Below are positions 27,507-36,581 of a stretch of DNA of 64,000 nt, piece by piece. Source of the DNA: Pseudoalteromonas ruthenica. GTDB lineage: Bacteria; Pseudomonadota; Gammaproteobacteria; Enterobacterales; Alteromonadaceae. The notes under the pieces are model-generated. The model did no database searches, was not told the DNA's origin, and saw nothing but the letters and a program-made list of their open reading frames with translations. A program made the translations under genes and the position numbers. Every line of letters starts with the position of its first letter. The stretch's first letter is position 1. Where the stretch lies: contig NZ_CP023396.1 in NCBI RefSeq assembly GCF_008808095.1, forward strand, positions 2,559,501-2,623,500. The letters run 5' to 3'.

Positions 27507-27881
27507 ATGACGGCGCACCAATTGTTCGAATTACGCAAAGCCTTTGCTTGCGATCACAAATTCTATAACGATGAAAAGTTCCCACGCGGTTTCAGCCGCA
27601 GTGGCCACTTTACGCTACTAGAATCGGAGATTTTAGAAGAACATGGACGCTTATTAAAAGCTTTGCAAGAAAAAACGGTTGAACCCATTAACGACACGCA
27701 AGCGCACTTCGTTGCAGCCACGACTGGCGTATCCACGCCCATCAATCCAGTCGAGAAAGCGTGGATAAAGTACTTAAAACTGACGACCAGTAAGGCTCGT
27801 TTTTTCACCTTGTTTGGTCGTAAACGCAGCTTTGACGCTCCTGAAGTGGAAGTAGAAATCGATAGCGACGATCTCGATTAA
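27507..27881 (+). CDS. maoP: DUF413 / MaoP-like macrodomain Ori organisation protein
   Basis: A 124-aa cytoplasmic protein of the DUF413 family. Matches E. coli MaoP at FYNDEKFPRGFSRSGHFT, at the LLExHG segment, at the repeated VEPINDTQAHFVA / STPINPVEKAWIKYLK halves, at the ARFFTLFG motif and at the acidic tail (IDSDDLD). MaoP in E. coli acts with the nearby maoS site to limit long-range contacts of the Ori region. The head-to-head hdfR neighbour supports orthology. ATG with AGGAG 8 nt upstream. Whether this genome has an equivalent macrodomain organisation is unknown. Confidence 0.85.
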   Translation: MTAHQLFELRKAFACDHKFYNDEKFPRGFSRSGHFTLLESEILEEHGRLLKALQEKTVEPINDTQAHFVAATTGVSTPINPVEKAWIKYLKLTTSKARFFTLFGRKRSFDAPEVEVEIDSDDLD

Positions 27882-27934
27882 ACCACACTTTACGCCCATG
27901 CCAACCATTAGCAGGCGTGGGCGAGTTTAAAAAA

Positions 27935-28864
27935 TTAACGCAAGCTGGCGCGATTGACGGTGCCTTGCTGCTGCGCGCGAGCGTTGCGGCTAAAGCGCCA
28001 TGAATCCCAACTAAACACCAGCAATGCAGCCCAAATACAGGCGAAGGTAACGATGCGCTCAGCATCAAATACCTCGCCATAAAAGACCACGGCTAATAAA
28101 AACATCAGGCTTGGGCCAATATATTGGAAAAAGCCGATAGTGGTGTATTGCAACCGCTTAGCAGCAGCGGTGAAGCACAGTAGCGGTAAGGTGGTCACAA
28201 TACCGGCGCTAACCAGCAAGGTATTTAATTGCCAACTATTGACCATTAAATCGGAGCTTGCTGTGGGCGTTGAGAAGTACCAATAAGCCAGGGCCACCGG
28301 GAATAAGATAACCGCTTCAAGTAATAACCCAGGTAATGATTCAACGGGCATCTTTTTACGAATTAAACCATAGGTGGCAAAGGAGCCAGCCAACGCAAAG
28401 GCCACCACCGGAAACGAACCGAAACTGATCAGCTGAATGGCCACCCCAGTGAGCGCCAAAGCCACCGCAAATAGCTGCCACTTGCGCAAGCGCTCAGATA
28501 AAAAAGTCACACCGAGCAATACGTTCAGTAACGGGTTGATGTAATAGCCAAGACTGGCATCGAGCATGTGGTCATTGTTCACCGCCCAAATAAACAAGCC
28601 CCAGTTGAACCCTAATAAGGTGGCACTCACTACCAGCATGAGTAAGTATTTTGGCTGTTTAATAATCACTTGGACGTTACGCCACTGACGCAACACTGCC
28701 ACCACTAACAACAAAAATAGCACCGACCAAATCACACGATGGGCAAGGATTTCCAGAGCGGGTACAGCGAGCAACTGTTTGAAATAAACCGGGGCAACGC
28801 CCCACATAGTGAACGCCAAGGCTGCGAATAGCATGCCTTTTTTGGCTTGAGCATCGGATGACAT
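27935..28864 (-). CDS. rarD: EamA-family permease RarD
   Basis: A 309-aa inner-membrane protein with ten hydrophobic segments in two EamA halves, of the RarD subfamily (KKGMLFAALAFTMWGVAPVYFK at the N-terminus, here given only by its ends; LGYYINPLLNVLLGVTFL near residue 100). RarD is a drug/metabolite transporter-like protein whose substrate is not established; the name comes from chloramphenicol sensitivity. It follows the yigI-like gene on the same strand with a 58-bp gap, and recQ is divergent beyond, an order (recQ|yigI-rarD) shared with E. coli. Confidence 0.92.
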   Translation of the reverse strand: MSSDAQAKKGMLFAALAFTMWGVAPVYFKQLLAVPALEILAHRVIWSVLFLLLVVAVLRQWRNVQVIIKQPKYLLMLVVSATLLGFNWGLFIWAVNNDHMLDASLGYYINPLLNVLLGVTFLSERLRKWQLFAVALALTGVAIQLISFGSFPVVAFALAGSFATYGLIRKKMPVESLPGLLLEAVILFPVALAYWYFSTPTASSDLMVNSWQLNTLLVSAGIVTTLPLLCFTAAAKRLQYTTIGFFQYIGPSLMFLLAVVFYGEVFDAERIVTFACIWAALLVFSWDSWRFSRNARAQQQGTVNRASLR

Positions 28865-28922
28865 AACACTAACCCAAACGGTAAAAACGCTATTCTACGC
28901 CTCGCATTGTTGAAGGGCTAGT

Positions 28923-29375
28923 TTATCCGACTAAATAAGTGCCTGTACCATAAGCGATTTGCACACCTTGGTCATTATGCAGCTCCATACGACAAACACA
29001 CACCTTGTTACCCGAGCGAATCAACATAGCCGTAGCAATAAAACGCTCACCCTTGCCCGGGCGTAAATAGTCTGTGCGCAAATCGATGGTGCCTAAGGTT
29101 GCCAGCCGGGATTGTGCGCTGAGCATTTCTGCCGGGCCAAATTTATCAATCACCGATGCCGCAGCAAGCAATCCACCTACGGTGTCTAACAACGACGAAA
29201 TCACTCCGCCATGGAGTATTTGCTGTTGCGGGTTACCGATTAACTGCGCGCTCCATGGCAATTCGATGCTCGCCGACTCGCCGTCCAGCTCCTTGATCTC
29301 CATTGCCAATAACTGGTTAAACGGCATTTGCGCAAATAACTGGCTTAGCTTATTCAGGGCTTGAGCTTTATCCAT
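28923..29375 (-). CDS. PaaI/YigI-type hotdog-fold acyl-CoA thioesterase
   Basis: A 150-aa single hotdog domain. The segment LHGGVISSLLDTVGGLLAAAS (residues ~53-73, catalytic Asp within LLDT) and the Gly-rich LRPGKGERFIATA strand fit the PaaI thioesterase family. Context between rarD and recQ points to the E. coli YigI orthologue, recently described as a medium/long-chain acyl-CoA thioesterase; substrate here is inference. Start at 29375 with a downstream gene rarD probably cotranscribed; recQ is divergent 111 bp away, so the two share a promoter region. Confidence 0.85.
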   Translation of the reverse strand: MDKAQALNKLSQLFAQMPFNQLLAMEIKELDGESASIELPWSAQLIGNPQQQILHGGVISSLLDTVGGLLAAASVIDKFGPAEMLSAQSRLATLGTIDLRTDYLRPGKGERFIATAMLIRSGNKVCVCRMELHNDQGVQIAYGTGTYLVG

Positions 29376-29486
29376 AGTCTGTTCTCAACTGGTAAGATGA
29401 GTTATAGCCTATCTGAAGATGCATTTTTAAGCAAAGAGCAAGGCAGTTGCAGACAGGAATAATAAAAGACTCTAGAATAGGCGGCC

Positions 29487-31304
29487 ATGAGCAGTGTATC
29501 CGCATTATTTTCCGAACAAACGCCTGAGCAGATCCTGCGCGACGTGTTCGGCTACAGCCAATTTCGCGAGGGCCAACAGCAGGTGATCAACGCCGTGCTT
29601 GGCGCTCAGGATGCCTTAGTGCTCATGCCGACAGGCGGTGGCAAGTCGTTATGCTACCAAGTGCCGGCAATGTTATTACCCGGGCTAACCTTGGTCATTT
29701 CACCATTAATATCCTTGATGCAAGACCAGGTGACTCAGCTCAACGCCCAAGGGGTCAAAGCGGCTTATATTAATAATTCTCTGACTCGTGAACAGCAGCA
29801 GCTCATCTATCAGCAACTCCATGACGGCGAAATAAAACTACTCTATGTTGCTCCGGAGAAAGTGCTGCAATATGAGTTTATGCAGCGTCTTGGCTATTTA
29901 AATATCAGCCTGATTGCGGTTGATGAGGCACATTGTGTGTCTCACTGGGGGCATGATTTTCGTCCCCATTACTTCCGCCTTAGTGAACTCAAACAGCGCT
30001 TTGCCCATGTACCGATGATGGCACTTACTGCCACCGCCGACAGCGCCACTCGTGTCGATATTGTCAATCAACTGGGGCTACGCTCGCCCTATATCCATAT
30101 TGGCAGCTTCGATAGGCCAAACATTCGCTACACCTTGGAAGAAAAGTTTAAACCTTTCACTCAGTTGCTGCGCTATTTGCGCACCCAAAGTGGGCAAAGC
30201 GGCATCATCTACTGCACTAGCCGCAAGCGCGTTGATGATTTGGCCCAAAAACTCAGTGAAGCAGGTTTTAATGTCGCCGGTTACCACGCTGGCATGAGTA
30301 ACGAATCGCGCCACTTTGTGCACAACGCTTTTGCCAAAGACGATATTCAAATTGTGGTCGCCACCGTGGCCTTCGGCATGGGCATCAACAAACTCAATGT
30401 GCGCTTTGTGGTGCACTATGATATTCCTAAAAACATCGAGTCTTATTATCAAGAAACCGGCCGAGCCGGACGGGATGGTTTGGCCGCAGAAGCCATTATG
30501 TATTTTGACCCGGCGGATGTCCCTCGAGTTAGGCGCTTTTTTGAAGACATTGACGATGAGCAGCGCCGCCGCGTCGAAGAGCAACGTTTCAATGCCATGG
30601 CCAGTTTTGCCCAAGCGCAAACCTGCCGACGACAAATACTGCTTAATTATTTTAGTGAATACCAGCGCGAGGCATGCGGTAACTGCGATATCTGCTTAAA
30701 TCCGCCACAGCGTTTTGATGGCACCGTGGTGGCGCAACAGGCGCTATCCTGTGTGTATCGCGCCGGACAAAAATTCGGGCTGGGCTATATCGTCGAGTTA
30801 CTGCGTGGCGCCAACACTCAGCGTATCCGGGATCTTAACCATCACACCTTAAGTACCTACGGCATAGGCAAGGAGCACAGCAGCGAATATTGGCTCAGTA
30901 TTTTGCGCCAGCTCATTCATCAGGGCTTACTGCATCAAGATATTACCCAAGGTTCGGTACTACACCTTACCGAAGCAGCCAGACCGGTGCTCAAGGGCGA
31001 ATATCAGTTACAACTTGCTGAGCCACGTTTACAAGCCAAGCACGTTTATCAAGATAAGCTGGCCCAGTTCAATTACGATAAAAAGCTGTTTGCTAAATTG
31101 CGCGCCTTGCGCAAGCAACTAGCGGACGATGATGATGTGCCGCCATATGTGGTATTCAATGACCGAACCCTAGCGGAAATGGCGCAACTTATGCCTACCA
31201 ATGACACCGAGTTTTTAAAAGTATCGGGTGTGGGTTTCACTAAACTCAGTAAGTACGGCAGTGCCTTTATGACTTTAATTCGTAATCATCTGTCACCCGA
31301 ATAA
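29487..31304 (+). CDS. recQ: ATP-dependent DNA helicase RecQ
   Basis: A 605-aa 3'-5' helicase in recombination and fork repair. Motif 0 is GYSQFREGQQQVI, Walker A is PTGGGKSLCYQVP, Walker B DEAHCVSHWGHDFRP, motif III ALTATAD and motif VI QETGRAGRDG. The zinc site is present as four Cys (CRR...CGNCDIC, around residues 380-400), a winged-helix RQC domain follows, and an HRDC domain closes the protein (about 525-600). All catalytic elements are intact and the length equals the E. coli enzyme. Divergent from the yigI-like gene; DUF3630 gene follows after 27 bp. Confidence 0.97.
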   Translation: MSSVSALFSEQTPEQILRDVFGYSQFREGQQQVINAVLGAQDALVLMPTGGGKSLCYQVPAMLLPGLTLVISPLISLMQDQVTQLNAQGVKAAYINNSLTREQQQLIYQQLHDGEIKLLYVAPEKVLQYEFMQRLGYLNISLIAVDEAHCVSHWGHDFRPHYFRLSELKQRFAHVPMMALTATADSATRVDIVNQLGLRSPYIHIGSFDRPNIRYTLEEKFKPFTQLLRYLRTQSGQSGIIYCTSRKRVDDLAQKLSEAGFNVAGYHAGMSNESRHFVHNAFAKDDIQIVVATVAFGMGINKLNVRFVVHYDIPKNIESYYQETGRAGRDGLAAEAIMYFDPADVPRVRRFFEDIDDEQRRRVEEQRFNAMASFAQAQTCRRQILLNYFSEYQREACGNCDICLNPPQRFDGTVVAQQALSCVYRAGQKFGLGYIVELLRGANTQRIRDLNHHTLSTYGIGKEHSSEYWLSILRQLIHQGLLHQDITQGSVLHLTEAARPVLKGEYQLQLAEPRLQAKHVYQDKLAQFNYDKKLFAKLRALRKQLADDDDVPPYVVFNDRTLAEMAQLMPTNDTEFLKVSGVGFTKLSKYGSAFMTLIRNHLSPE

Positions 31305-31331
31305 TCGCCAATACCATATAAGAGCTTAACT

Positions 31332-31622
31332 GTGACCCAACTCGCTATAGATAGCCAACACCACGTTATTATCATTACTCCTGATGTGATGCCCAGCGCT
31401 GATGAATTCGATTTTTGGGGCCGTATTTTCTTGCATCATGACGCCATTGCCATCGGTGAGTTTGAACAAGGTGTAGACAGGCACATGCTGCGCTTTAGCT
31501 TTGAACAGCTTCCTTTTGAGCTGCATTTTGAACATTATGGCGACAATATTTGGATCAGCGCCACAGGGGTTGAGGCGCAAGGTAAGTTAACCGAGTTAGG
31601 AAATTATTTAAGCGCAAGTTAA
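31332..31622 (+). CDS. DUF3630 family protein
   Basis: A 96-aa acidic, probably cytoplasmic protein starting at GTG, 27 bp after recQ and probably cotranscribed. It fits the small uncharacterised DUF3630 family of marine gammaproteobacteria (ADEFDFWGRIFL, LPFELHFEHYGDNIWISA). No catalytic motif is visible. It has mixed strands and helices and no signal peptide. Its position after recQ may hint at a role in DNA metabolism, but this is only context. Confidence 0.6.
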   Translation: MTQLAIDSQHHVIIITPDVMPSADEFDFWGRIFLHHDAIAIGEFEQGVDRHMLRFSFEQLPFELHFEHYGDNIWISATGVEAQGKLTELGNYLSAS

Positions 31623-31670
31623 TAAATGTGCGATACACTTTAATTCACGATATGGAAAAAAGTGAGTTAA

Positions 31671-33347
31671 ATGAATCGACTATTCGTTCTACTGAGTACC
31701 CTAGCCGCCTTCTCCAGTGCTGTTCCCGCGCAGCAGGAAAAGTGCAAGAATGAACAGTCCCAAGTGCAAAGTAACCACTTACTATCGCGTCAACTCGAGG
31801 ACAAAGCTCCCCTTCCTGATGCCAATCCTAGCCGACGGATTGGAGACATTAGCTTTAGCCAGCAAAATATCTTTAACACCGAATTAGACGACGAAAATAA
31901 CTGGCTGTTCCGCCTTGCCAACGACATGCATGTGATGACTGAACAGCAAGTGTTAGAGAATATTTTGTTGTTCCAACCAGGCGATCGCTACAGCCCACAA
32001 CAATTACGCGAGTCAGAACGTTTGCTGCGTCAACAAGGCTATTTATATGACGCTCGGATCAGTGCGCAAACGCGGTGCGACGAGTTTGTGGATGTGAAAG
32101 TCGAAACCCGTGAGCTCTGGACTTTGTTGCCAGAGATTAGCTTTAGCCGCAGCGGAGGTGAGAACCGATCCACGTTTGGTTTTCGTGACAGTAACTTCCT
32201 TGGTTGGGGTAAGCGCGTATCCTTAGTACGCACCAATGATGAAGAGCGCAGTGGTTACGAATTTACCTATGACGATCCGAATATTCTCGGCAGTCGTTAT
32301 CGCGGTCGTCTTGAGTATGCAGATAACAGTGACGGTAAGCGCCATTGGCTGTCGGTCACTTATCCTTTTTATGCGCTGTCTACAAAACACAGTTATGGGG
32401 TTGCCAATGGCAGTAACCGCCGTCAGGAGAAGCTCTATGATCGCGGTGAAGAGATCAGTGAGTTCTCGCAACATACCTCTTCTAGCCATCTGTTTTATGG
32501 GGTTTCAAGCTCCCCAGCCCCGAATTGGACACAGCGCACCATCGTCGGTTATCGCTACCAAAAAGACCGGTTTGATGCGATAGATGAAACCGTGTTACCT
32601 CTTGCCGAAGAGCGTACGCTTTCCTATCCCTATCTAAGAGTCAGCTGGTTACAAGACGATTATGTAAAAGTACACAATATCGACTCTATCACGCGCACCG
32701 AAGATTTGAACTTAGGCTGGCAAATCGATACTACTTTAGGTTATTCAGGCGAATCTCTGGGTGGCGATACTAACCGTTTGGTACTCGACTTTCGTGTGCA
32801 GCGCAGCCACTACGTTAATCAGCAGAGTCTGTGGCGTTGGTCAGTGGATGTACAAGGTCAGCTACGCGAAGATGGGTTTACTGCTGAGAATCTATTTTTT
32901 GGCACCCAAGCTGAGTATTTCTTTAATAGTGATGATGCTCAGTCGTGGTATGTAAAGGCGCGTATAGATGGCGCTGAAGGGTTAACTTTGGACCGCCAGC
33001 TTACACTAGGTGGTGATTCCGGGCTGCGCGGATACCCGCAGCATTATCAGCAAGGGAATCGGCGAGCACTGCTTAGCATTGAGAAGCGCTATTATTGGGA
33101 ATATAACCTATGGCAGTTATTTCGCGTCGGTGGGGCTGCTTTTTATGACGCAGGACAAGCCTGGTTTACCAACAGCAATCCCGCCAATGACACCCACTTT
33201 CGCCACAACTATGGGGTTGGTTTACGCTTAGCACCAAGTCGCGCCAACGCCGGAACGGTTATTCATATCGATGTCGCCAGAGCTATCAACCGCCCAAATG
33301 ATGTCGACCCCGTCCAGTGGTTGGTGACCGTGAAGAAATCCTTCTAA
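31671..33347 (+). CDS. Omp85-superfamily outer-membrane protein with POTRA domain
   Basis: A 558-aa outer-membrane protein: signal peptide (about residues 1-20, ending VPA), a linker, one recognisable POTRA-like domain (FQPGDRYSPQQLRESERLLR, about 95-115, and the following strand DVKVETRELW) and a C-terminal 16-strand-type barrel (about 160-558) ending in Phe. The barrel contains the Omp85 strand pattern and the lid-lock-like segment GDSGLRGYPQHY (near residue 445). It is shorter than BamA (~800) and close to TamA/TpsB-like sizes with fewer POTRAs. Function, protein or lipid insertion, is unknown. No cognate TpsA or TamB gene is adjacent. Confidence 0.75.
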   Translation: MNRLFVLLSTLAAFSSAVPAQQEKCKNEQSQVQSNHLLSRQLEDKAPLPDANPSRRIGDISFSQQNIFNTELDDENNWLFRLANDMHVMTEQQVLENILLFQPGDRYSPQQLRESERLLRQQGYLYDARISAQTRCDEFVDVKVETRELWTLLPEISFSRSGGENRSTFGFRDSNFLGWGKRVSLVRTNDEERSGYEFTYDDPNILGSRYRGRLEYADNSDGKRHWLSVTYPFYALSTKHSYGVANGSNRRQEKLYDRGEEISEFSQHTSSSHLFYGVSSSPAPNWTQRTIVGYRYQKDRFDAIDETVLPLAEERTLSYPYLRVSWLQDDYVKVHNIDSITRTEDLNLGWQIDTTLGYSGESLGGDTNRLVLDFRVQRSHYVNQQSLWRWSVDVQGQLREDGFTAENLFFGTQAEYFFNSDDAQSWYVKARIDGAEGLTLDRQLTLGGDSGLRGYPQHYQQGNRRALLSIEKRYYWEYNLWQLFRVGGAAFYDAGQAWFTNSNPANDTHFRHNYGVGLRLAPSRANAGTVIHIDVARAINRPNDVDPVQWLVTVKKSF

Positions 33348-33419
33348 ATACACTTTGCTGATGGCTGTTTCCATGCTATACAGCGGCTTTAACAACTTGT
33401 TTTTATAAGGAACATATCT

Positions 33420-33980
33420 GTGGCGCTGGTTGATCTTCTTACTCAACATTATAAGTGGCTGGTTACCCTTGTGGTGCTGCTGCTTTTCCCTTTATTGGTG
33501 CGCTTGCAGCTAAAAATTTTTAACAAAACGATCCGGGGTCGAGTCGACCCTCATCGCAAACAACGCGCGCAATTGTTACTCAAGGTGCTGCTTGCTTTTG
33601 TCCTGCTGTGCATCCTATTGGTATTCTGGGGCATCGAGTTACGCGGGCTATTAGTGGTCGGCTCAAGCCTGTTTGCAATGCTTGGCGTCGCGATGTTTGC
33701 GGGTTGGTCTTTGCTTTCAAATCTGACATCATTTTTGCTGATGTTTGTACAAAATGATTGCCGGGTCGGCAACTGGGTCAAGGTGATTGATGGCGCCAAC
33801 TTCATAGAAGGACGGATTATTGAAATGGGGTTGATGAACGTGGTGTTAGAGCACCTAGAGGGTCATCGTGTTCTCTACCCCAATAATTTATTTGTAACCC
33901 GGCCAGTGATGGTACTGAACAAACCGCCACAAAAAACCAAGCCTACACGGCGCATACTGGCACCTAAAAATAAACCTTAA
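33420..33980 (+). CDS. Short MscS-family mechanosensitive channel-like protein
   Basis: A 186-aa inner-membrane protein starting at GTG with AAGGA upstream. About three TM segments (residues ~10-30, 55-72, 78-103) lead into the MscS pore/beta region (FAGWSLLSNLTSFLLMFVQN, then VGNWVKVIDGANFIEGRIIEMG, here quoted in part, and RVLYPNNLFVTRPV). The protein ends soon after the beta domain and lacks the alpha/beta vestibule of the 286-aa MscS, leaving a basic tail (TKPTRRILAPKNKP). It may be a minimal channel. Not cotranscribed with the convergent gene downstream; a perfect palindrome separates them. Confidence 0.75.
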   Translation: MALVDLLTQHYKWLVTLVVLLLFPLLVRLQLKIFNKTIRGRVDPHRKQRAQLLLKVLLAFVLLCILLVFWGIELRGLLVVGSSLFAMLGVAMFAGWSLLSNLTSFLLMFVQNDCRVGNWVKVIDGANFIEGRIIEMGLMNVVLEHLEGHRVLYPNNLFVTRPVMVLNKPPQKTKPTRRILAPKNKP

Positions 33981-33990
33981 AACAAATGCC

Positions 33991-34012
33991 AACAGGCGCA
34001 ATTGCGCCTGTT
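33991..34012. terminator. Perfect 22-bp palindrome between convergent genes
   Basis: Arms AACAGGCGCAA and TTGCGCCTGTT form an 11-bp perfect inverted repeat with no loop spacing. It covers the last bases of the aspartoacylase-like gene's stop region and sits 11 bp after the MscS-like stop. Symmetric position suggests bidirectional termination, though T-runs are absent; a protein-binding palindrome is the alternative. Confidence 0.5.
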
Positions 34013-35099
34013 ATTCATTGTTAAGTTCAGGTGTTTTTAACTCATCATCCATGTCACTGATTTCATCAATAAATGTCTCTAGCTGTTGCTCAACCAACGA
34101 GTTGGCATGCGCAAAATAAGCAAGATGAAAAATAGCATCGCCCTCGTTCACCAAAGGCATGGTTTGTTGTCCAATCACAATGCCACTGCGCGGCGCTAAA
34201 ATCGCACATTCACTATCCCCTAGCGGGCTGTTGATATAAGCCAACACTTGGCCTTTACTCACGCGTTCGCCAAGGGATACTTGAGCGCGGATAATGCCAT
34301 CTGTTTCGGCCCGGATCCAACTGGTAGAACTGGCGATAACCGGCTCCGCCTGCTTGCGAACCCGCTTACCTCGTAGCATCCTCAGTTTACGCATGACGTT
34401 TTCCACCCCTTGCACACCCGCAGCAATAGCGATGGGATCGAAACGTAGCGCCTCTCCAGCTTCGTACGTGATCACCGGGATCCCAAGCTCTGCCGCTTCA
34501 CTGCGCAGTGAGCCGTTTCGTAGCGAGGCATTAATCACCGCTGGCGTACCAAAGGCATTGGCTATTTTTGCCGTTTCCTCATTGCTTAAATCGGCTCGGA
34601 TCTGCGGTAAATTGGTGCGGTGAATAGCACCTGTATGCAAATCAATGATATGGCTGCAATGCATCGCCACTTCGTTAAAAAACGTATTCGCCATACGCCC
34701 CGCCACAGATCCTCGCTGCGAGCCTGGGAAGCAGCGATTGAGATCGCGCCTATCGGGAAGGTAGCGAGATTTATGGATAAAACCAAACACATTGACAACA
34801 GGCACAGCAATTAAGGTGCCACGCAGTTGCGTGGCATCAACCTTTGCTAAGGTTTGTCGCACGATTTCAACACCGTTGAGCTCATCACCGTGAATTGCTG
34901 CACACACCAGCAATACCGGACCGCTTTCTACCCCGTTAACCACCTCAAGATTAATGGTCAGTGGTGAGTGGGTATATAGCTTGGCCGCTTCAAGCTCAAA
35001 GGTGCGCCGCTGCCCAGGTGCGACTTGCTCACCTAACAGCGTAAATGCCTGATTCTTTTTAGCCCTTGCCACGGGTTCTTGTCCTCTTTTCTTTAGCAT
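34011..35099 (-). CDS. Succinylglutamate desuccinylase/aspartoacylase-family zinc hydrolase (rimK-linked)
   Basis: A 362-aa M14-like zinc hydrolase of the AstE/AspA superfamily. The zinc motif is IHGDELNG (His..Glu) near residue 70, followed by [17 protein letters not shown] and DLHTG, all family marks; the C-terminal ~100 residues form a beta barrel-like domain with a lipoyl/biotinyl-like turn. It overlaps rimK by 41 bp from the ATG at 35099; a GTG at 35072 with AAGAGG 10 nt before it would reduce this to 14 bp and is a real alternative. The operon rimB-rimK-this gene suggests action on glutamate tails made by RimK; the substrate is inference. Confidence 0.8.
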   Translation of the reverse strand: MLKKRGQEPVARAKKNQAFTLLGEQVAPGQRRTFELEAAKLYTHSPLTINLEVVNGVESGPVLLVCAAIHGDELNGVEIVRQTLAKVDATQLRGTLIAVPVVNVFGFIHKSRYLPDRRDLNRCFPGSQRGSVAGRMANTFFNEVAMHCSHIIDLHTGAIHRTNLPQIRADLSNEETAKIANAFGTPAVINASLRNGSLRSEAAELGIPVITYEAGEALRFDPIAIAAGVQGVENVMRKLRMLRGKRVRKQAEPVIASSTSWIRAETDGIIRAQVSLGERVSKGQVLAYINSPLGDSECAILAPRSGIVIGQQTMPLVNEGDAIFHLAYFAHANSLVEQQLETFIDEISDMDDELKTPELNNE

Positions 35100-35964
35100 T
35101 CTTTTCTATAAATTGAATAATCATGCCAGCAATATCTTTTCCTGTCGCTAACTCAATTCCTTCGAGTCCTGGTGAAGAGTTAACTTCCATCACTAAAGGG
35201 CCACGCTCAGAGCGCAGTAAGTCAACCCCAGCTACATTTAACCCCATTGCTTTAGCGGCGGCCACTGCTGTTTTACGCTCTTCTGGAGTAATCCGTACCA
35301 AACTGGCACTGCCGCCACGGTGTAAATTGGAGCGAAATTCACCTTCTTGGGCTTGGCGCTTCATCGCCGCTATAACACGATCGCCGATGACAAAGCAACG
35401 AATATCGGCCCCACCAGCTTCTTTGATATATTCCTGCACCATGATGTGTGCTTTCAGGCCCATAAAAGCCTCAATCACACTCTCGGCCGCCTTGCGTGTT
35501 TCAGCAAGCACCACCCCAATCCCTTGTGTCCCCTCTAGCAGCTTGATAACAACCGGAGCGCCACCCACCATCTCAAGCAAGTCTTTGACATCATCGGGTT
35601 TGGATGCAAAACCGGTTACCGGCATACCCACTCCCTTACGTGATAGTAGCTGTAAAGAACGCAATTTATCGCGCGAGCGGGTGATGGCAACGGATTCATT
35701 CACAGGGTACACCCCCATCATCTCGAATTGCCGTAACACTGAACAGCCATAAAACGTAACAGAAGCCCCGATGCGCGGAATAATGGCGTTGAAGTCCTCT
35801 AGTTTTTGACCTTTATAGTGTACTTCCGGCTCTTGCGAGTTGATATTCATGTAACAGCGTAAAGCATCCAATACCTGCACTTCATGGCCACGCTGCTGCG
35901 CCGCCTCAATTAAACGGCGAGTGGAATACAACGACTTGTTACGTGATAAAATGCCGATTTTCAT
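35059..35964 (-). CDS. rimK: Ribosomal protein S6--L-glutamate ligase RimK
   Basis: A 301-aa ATP-grasp ligase that adds glutamates to the C-terminus of ribosomal protein S6 (and makes poly-alpha-glutamate in vitro). Close to E. coli Rim[19 protein letters not shown] at the start, [28 protein letters not shown] (quoted partly), [20 protein letters not shown] (ATP loop) and [14 protein letters not shown] (Mg-binding Glu and Asn). Length is normal. It is the middle gene of rimB-rimK-aspartoacylase-like on the minus strand, 8 bp after rimB. In Pseudomonas RimK links ribosome modification to environmental adaptation. Confidence 0.95.
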   Translation of the reverse strand: MKIGILSRNKSLYSTRRLIEAAQQRGHEVQVLDALRCYMNINSQEPEVHYKGQKLEDFNAIIPRIGASVTFYGCSVLRQFEMMGVYPVNESVAITRSRDKLRSLQLLSRKGVGMPVTGFASKPDDVKDLLEMVGGAPVVIKLLEGTQGIGVVLAETRKAAESVIEAFMGLKAHIMVQEYIKEAGGADIRCFVIGDRVIAAMKRQAQEGEFRSNLHRGGSASLVRITPEERKTAVAAAKAMGLNVAGVDLLRSERGPLVMEVNSSPGLEGIELATGKDIAGMIIQFIEKNAKEKRTRTRGKG

Positions 35965-35972
35965 AATAAACC

Positions 35973-36413
35973 TTATAATTGTGTTTGGTGTGACAATTCA
36001 GGGTCTACAACAATACGCCCTGCCATGGCTGTACGCCCCAATAGCATACGAAATTTCATGGTGTCTCTATTTGTGAGTGTTGCTTCAATGGGCCATTGTT
36101 GGCCGCCAATAAGTAACTGCGTCTGTATGACATAACGCTGCTCCTGATGCCCACCTGAGTCAGTAACGGTGCGCTGATCTATCACCTTCGCTTGGCACTG
36201 TATCTCTGTGTTGTTGTCGTCTTGAATGGGATGAACCCAAAACCGCACCCAGACCTGCTCCTCTTGTGTAAACTCCTCAACTCGAAAAGCATGAATACAT
36301 GAAGTACGGGCACCGGTATCGACCTTAGCCTTGATTTTATCAATCCCCAGCTCAGGCAGGGCTAGCCACTCACGCCAACCTACTGTTATTTTATTTGTCA
36401 TATGCGAAGTCAC
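35973..36413 (-). CDS. rimB: RimB-like retropepsin-fold protease (PF05618 'ATP-dependent zinc protease' family)
   Basis: A 146-aa protein of the family annotated as ATP-dependent zinc protease but predicted to fold like a retropepsin. The hallmark [12 protein letters not shown] (residues ~33-44) holds the aspartyl-protease-like DTGA motif, and [16 protein letters not shown] is the C-terminal signature. In Pseudomonas the homologue RimB is encoded with rimA and rimK and modulates RimK activity. Here it is the first gene of the operon, 8 bp before rimK. Proteolytic activity of this copy is not shown by the sequence. Confidence 0.85.
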   Translation of the reverse strand: MTSHMTNKITVGWREWLALPELGIDKIKAKVDTGARTSCIHAFRVEEFTQEEQVWVRFWVHPIQDDNNTEIQCQAKVIDQRTVTDSGGHQEQRYVIQTQLLIGGQQWPIEATLTNRDTMKFRMLLGRTAMAGRIVVDPELSHQTQL

Positions 36414-36581
36414 TCGTATGCTCCAACGGCGAGGAGCGCAATAGTAAAAGCCGCTTTATACGGTAATTATCGATAAAGAACAGTGAATTAAATTACTCGC
36501 GTCGATAAAGACTATTCATTGATCTTGTAGCGATAATAGACAAGGATAGAAGAAACATTCTGTATTGAAAGTGAAGGTGTT

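Noticed and set aside
30078..30635. 185-aa antisense ORF inside recQ
   Set aside because: Antisense to conserved helicase motifs; arises from codon bias.
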